A stretch of 64,000 bases of DNA from positions 31,089 to 95,088 of the forward strand of contig NZ_JAVKPK010000003.1 in the NCBI RefSeq assembly GCF_031461075.1, given 5' to 3'. Below, piece after piece: positions 62,240 through 64,000 of this stretch. The translations under genes were made by a program, and so were the position numbers. How positions within the stretch are numbered: position 1 is the first letter of the stretch; each line of letters opens with the position of its first letter. The notes beneath the pieces are model-generated. The model was not told where the DNA came from. It saw nothing but the letters and a program-made list of their open reading frames with translations, and searched no databases. The stretch is from Methanosarcina baikalica (GTDB taxonomy: Archaea; Halobacteriota; Methanosarcinia; Methanosarcinales; Methanosarcinaceae).

Positions 62240-63796
62240 TTATTTTTTAGAATTCTCTTCCTCTATTATTTTTTTATAATCTTCGTTTTTTGTATATAAA
62301 CGATTAATTTGTAATTTGTATTTGCCAAGGACACTTATAATTGAAGACATTTCTTTTATTAAATATTCTGTATAAGGAGTTTCATTTTTATTATAGTTTT
62401 TTAGAATTTTAATTGTTTCGTCAATATTATCAGGAATAATATAATTATTAGAGTCTCTTTCTAAAGCTTCAAAATTTACATAAGGACTGATTTTTATAGG
62501 TGACTCACTTATAGTAGATTTTATAAACCAATGGTCTTCTATTCCTTTTGATAATATTGCTCTTCTAAACGACGGATGAAAAAATGAAGAATTTAAAAAT
62601 TTATCTCTTTCTATTAATTCACTCTCTTCAATTGCTTTTTTTAACGGTTCGCGTCTTATTATTTTATCTATTAGTTCTAATAAAAAAACATCAGGGATTT
62701 TAGGGTTTTCAACTGTATTTAAAACTTTAGTCTTATTAATTTTTTTGAGGGTATTGAAAAAATATAAGTCATCATAGTCCAAGTATTCATCTATATCACT
62801 CCCATCTTTGAAGATATCTATTAAATCAAAATAAGATCTCACCATTTTTCTTTCTATTAAGCCCTCGTAAACTTTCTTAGCCATTAACTCGAACCCAATC
62901 GTGGCTTTATGATATATTACTGTAGTATAAAAAAAATACCTACACATTAAATAATGTTCTACAGCTTTTATAGCTTTATCTTTTACAACGAGTTTTCCAT
63001 CCTTTTCAAAATACGTTAAGTTTCTTATTATTTGATCCATATCAAATACGCCATAAGTAACTCCAGTTTGCTTTGAATCCCGAAGTAAATAATCAAATCG
63101 ATCTGCATCGAGTTCTGAATGAATTATTAAAGATACTGGGTCTTTGTTATTGTTAATAAAAGTGCCTGCGATGATCTGAGATATTGTTTTGATATCCTCT
63201 TTACTAAAAGTTGAATCTTCTAACAAAATATCATATATATCGGTTTTATGAATTACAATTCCAGCTATCCTTTCATGATGAGCATAATCTTTTGATTTAT
63301 TTCTGGGTTCATGTAAAGCAAAATTGAATTCATGAACTTCGTTTTCGTGAAGCAATTTGTTGTTATTTATACGGTTTTGTTCTACACGATGATCGTTGCT
63401 GTACTCTTCTACCTGAATATCGTCTGTTTGTATTCTATTTTCACAGTCCTTAATTACAACACTTTCGATCAAATGTGACAATGGATAATGGCCGATGTCA
63501 TGCAATAAAGCAGCCATCCTTATTAATTTACGTTTTTCTTTTAAATAACCGTCTTTTTGAAGCTGAACTACCATATTATCTGCAATATACATTACACCCA
63601 ATGAATGACTGAACCTATTATGTGACGCGCCGGGGAAAACATATTCCAATAAACTTAATTGTTTTATTCTCCGTAATCTTTGAAAAAAAGAAGAAGCAAT
63701 AACTTTACTTTCTAATTCTGTAATACCTATAAAACCGTGAACATCGTCAAAAATATGTTTTTTAAACTCTATTTCATCAGGGTAATGCATATTCAT
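62240..63796 (-). CDS. HD-superfamily phosphohydrolase (dNTPase/SAMHD1-like, COG1078)
   Basis: A 518-residue HD protein. RLRRIKQLSLLEYVFPGASH and NRFSHSLGVMYIA carry the first His, AALLHDIGHYPLSHLIE the HD pair, and HSELDADRFDYLLRDSK the distal Asp; this order is that of dGTPase/SAMHD1-type enzymes. The C-terminal ~200 residues are charged and family-specific. Strongly AT-rich codon use. Its ATG shares a base with the TAA stop of the upstream partial ORF, so they are translationally coupled. dNTP or oligonucleotide hydrolysis is likely; a defence role is possible. Confidence 0.85.
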   Translation of the reverse strand: MNMHYPDEIEFKKHIFDDVHGFIGITELESKVIASSFFQRLRRIKQLSLLEYVFPGASHNRFSHSLGVMYIADNMVVQLQKDGYLKEKRKLIRMAALLHDIGHYPLSHLIESVVIKDCENRIQTDDIQVEEYSNDHRVEQNRINNNKLLHENEVHEFNFALHEPRNKSKDYAHHERIAGIVIHKTDIYDILLEDSTFSKEDIKTISQIIAGTFINNNKDPVSLIIHSELDADRFDYLLRDSKQTGVTYGVFDMDQIIRNLTYFEKDGKLVVKDKAIKAVEHYLMCRYFFYTTVIYHKATIGFELMAKKVYEGLIERKMVRSYFDLIDIFKDGSDIDEYLDYDDLYFFNTLKKINKTKVLNTVENPKIPDVFLLELIDKIIRREPLKKAIEESELIERDKFLNSSFFHPSFRRAILSKGIEDHWFIKSTISESPIKISPYVNFEALERDSNNYIIPDNIDETIKILKNYNKNETPYTEYLIKEMSSIISVLGKYKLQINRLYTKNEDYKKIIEEENSKK

Positions 63797-64000
63797 TAAT
63801 AATTTCTTAAGTCTTTATATGCCTTTTCAATTATAGCGTCAATATGAGATTCAAACTTTAAATTCGGCTTAACATCCAATAATTTATTTTTTAATTCCGT
63901 CGGGCTCCCTTTCCCATAGAAATTTGCCATGTCGATATAATGGAGGGACGCTAATACTTCTAGGTATAATGGATGATCTATGCAATCTCCAAGTTTTTCT
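63796..64000 (-). CDS. C-terminal part of an unknown gene coupled to the HD gene (runs off the right edge)
   Basis: 68 codons, open to the window edge, ending at TAA 63796-63798 and overlapping the HD start (TAATG). It reads LGDCIDHPLYLEVLASLHYI through KNKLLDVKPNLKFESHIDAI to a C-terminal KDLRNY. Soluble, helical, no recognised family. The overlap makes it a likely functional partner of the phosphohydrolase. Confidence 0.65.
   Translation of the reverse strand, partial: EKLGDCIDHPLYLEVLASLHYIDMANFYGKGSPTELKNKLLDVKPNLKFESHIDAIIEKAYKDLRNY

Noticed and set aside
1..64000. Full-length insertion sequence with transposase
   Set aside because: No transposase-like protein was found on either strand; only short non-autonomous elements are present.

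Overview
The window is a chromosomal segment of a methanogenic archaeon, almost certainly genus Methanosarcina. It carries a complete acetyl-CoA decarbonylase/synthase (CODH/ACS) operon, methanogenesis marker protein 12 and an archaeal information-processing set (TFE, the aCPSF1/FttA termination nuclease, proteasome beta subunit, prefoldin beta, NMD3, ZPR1). It also has FtsZ plus archaeal SepF, and two divergently transcribed membrane pyrophosphatases. Genes are separated by long AT-rich spacers, as is usual for Methanosarcina. The species cannot be fixed from the sequence alone.

Layout, left to right. 0-5 kb: the 5' part of pyruvate kinase and a class I aldolase, a decayed copy of that aldolase, two identical tRNA-Asn genes flanking a CAU tRNA, and two mini zinc-ribbon ORFs. 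5-12.3 kb, minus strand: cobT-like gene, proS, ZPR1-sepF, a PUA protein, and an MFS transporter with a collapsed second copy. 12.3-20 kb: an accessory-looking stretch with a G-rich inverted repeat, small membrane ORFs, a bacterial-type pyrophosphatase, an archaeal Na+-type pyrophosphatase, and an array of small hairpins. 20-31 kb: core genes (DHPS-like protein, ftsZ, a HAD phosphatase, fttA, psmB, an HD protein with tfe, and nmd3 with an ATP-grasp ligase). 31.7-39.9 kb: the minus-strand operon cdhA-cdhB-cdhC-cooC-like-cdhD-cdhE with a leader of about 370 nt. 41.7-50.7 kb: rhomboid protease, NYN protein, mmp12, an ACT protein, a PaaK-like ligase, a DHH phosphoesterase, pfdB and an M42 peptidase. 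51-57 kb, plus strand: branched-chain amino acid genes leuA-ilvB-ilvN-ilvC followed by a nitroreductase. 57-64 kb: an accessory region with tRNA-Arg, a toxin-antitoxin pair whose toxin has an in-frame TAG, several miniature inverted-repeat elements, a secreted repeat protein, small cysteine proteins and an HD phosphohydrolase.

How the genes work together. The cdh operon makes or cleaves acetyl-CoA; the aldolase and pyruvate kinase act in central carbon flow; the leu/ilv cluster uses pyruvate for branched-chain amino acids. The pyrophosphatases couple PPi hydrolysis to ion pumping. FtsZ and SepF belong to the same division machinery.

Most notable: a RelE-type toxin interrupted only by an amber codon in a genus that can decode UAG as pyrrolysine; a 2-isopropylmalate synthase gene with no canonical start codon before its catalytic motif; an 80-bp element flanked by CTAG whose removal restores a small Cys-rich ORF exactly in frame; a hairpin array with covarying stems; a promoter-linked inverted repeat enclosing a G-quadruplex motif; at least six families of transposase-less inverted-repeat elements; and repeated cases of an intact gene beside a decayed copy.
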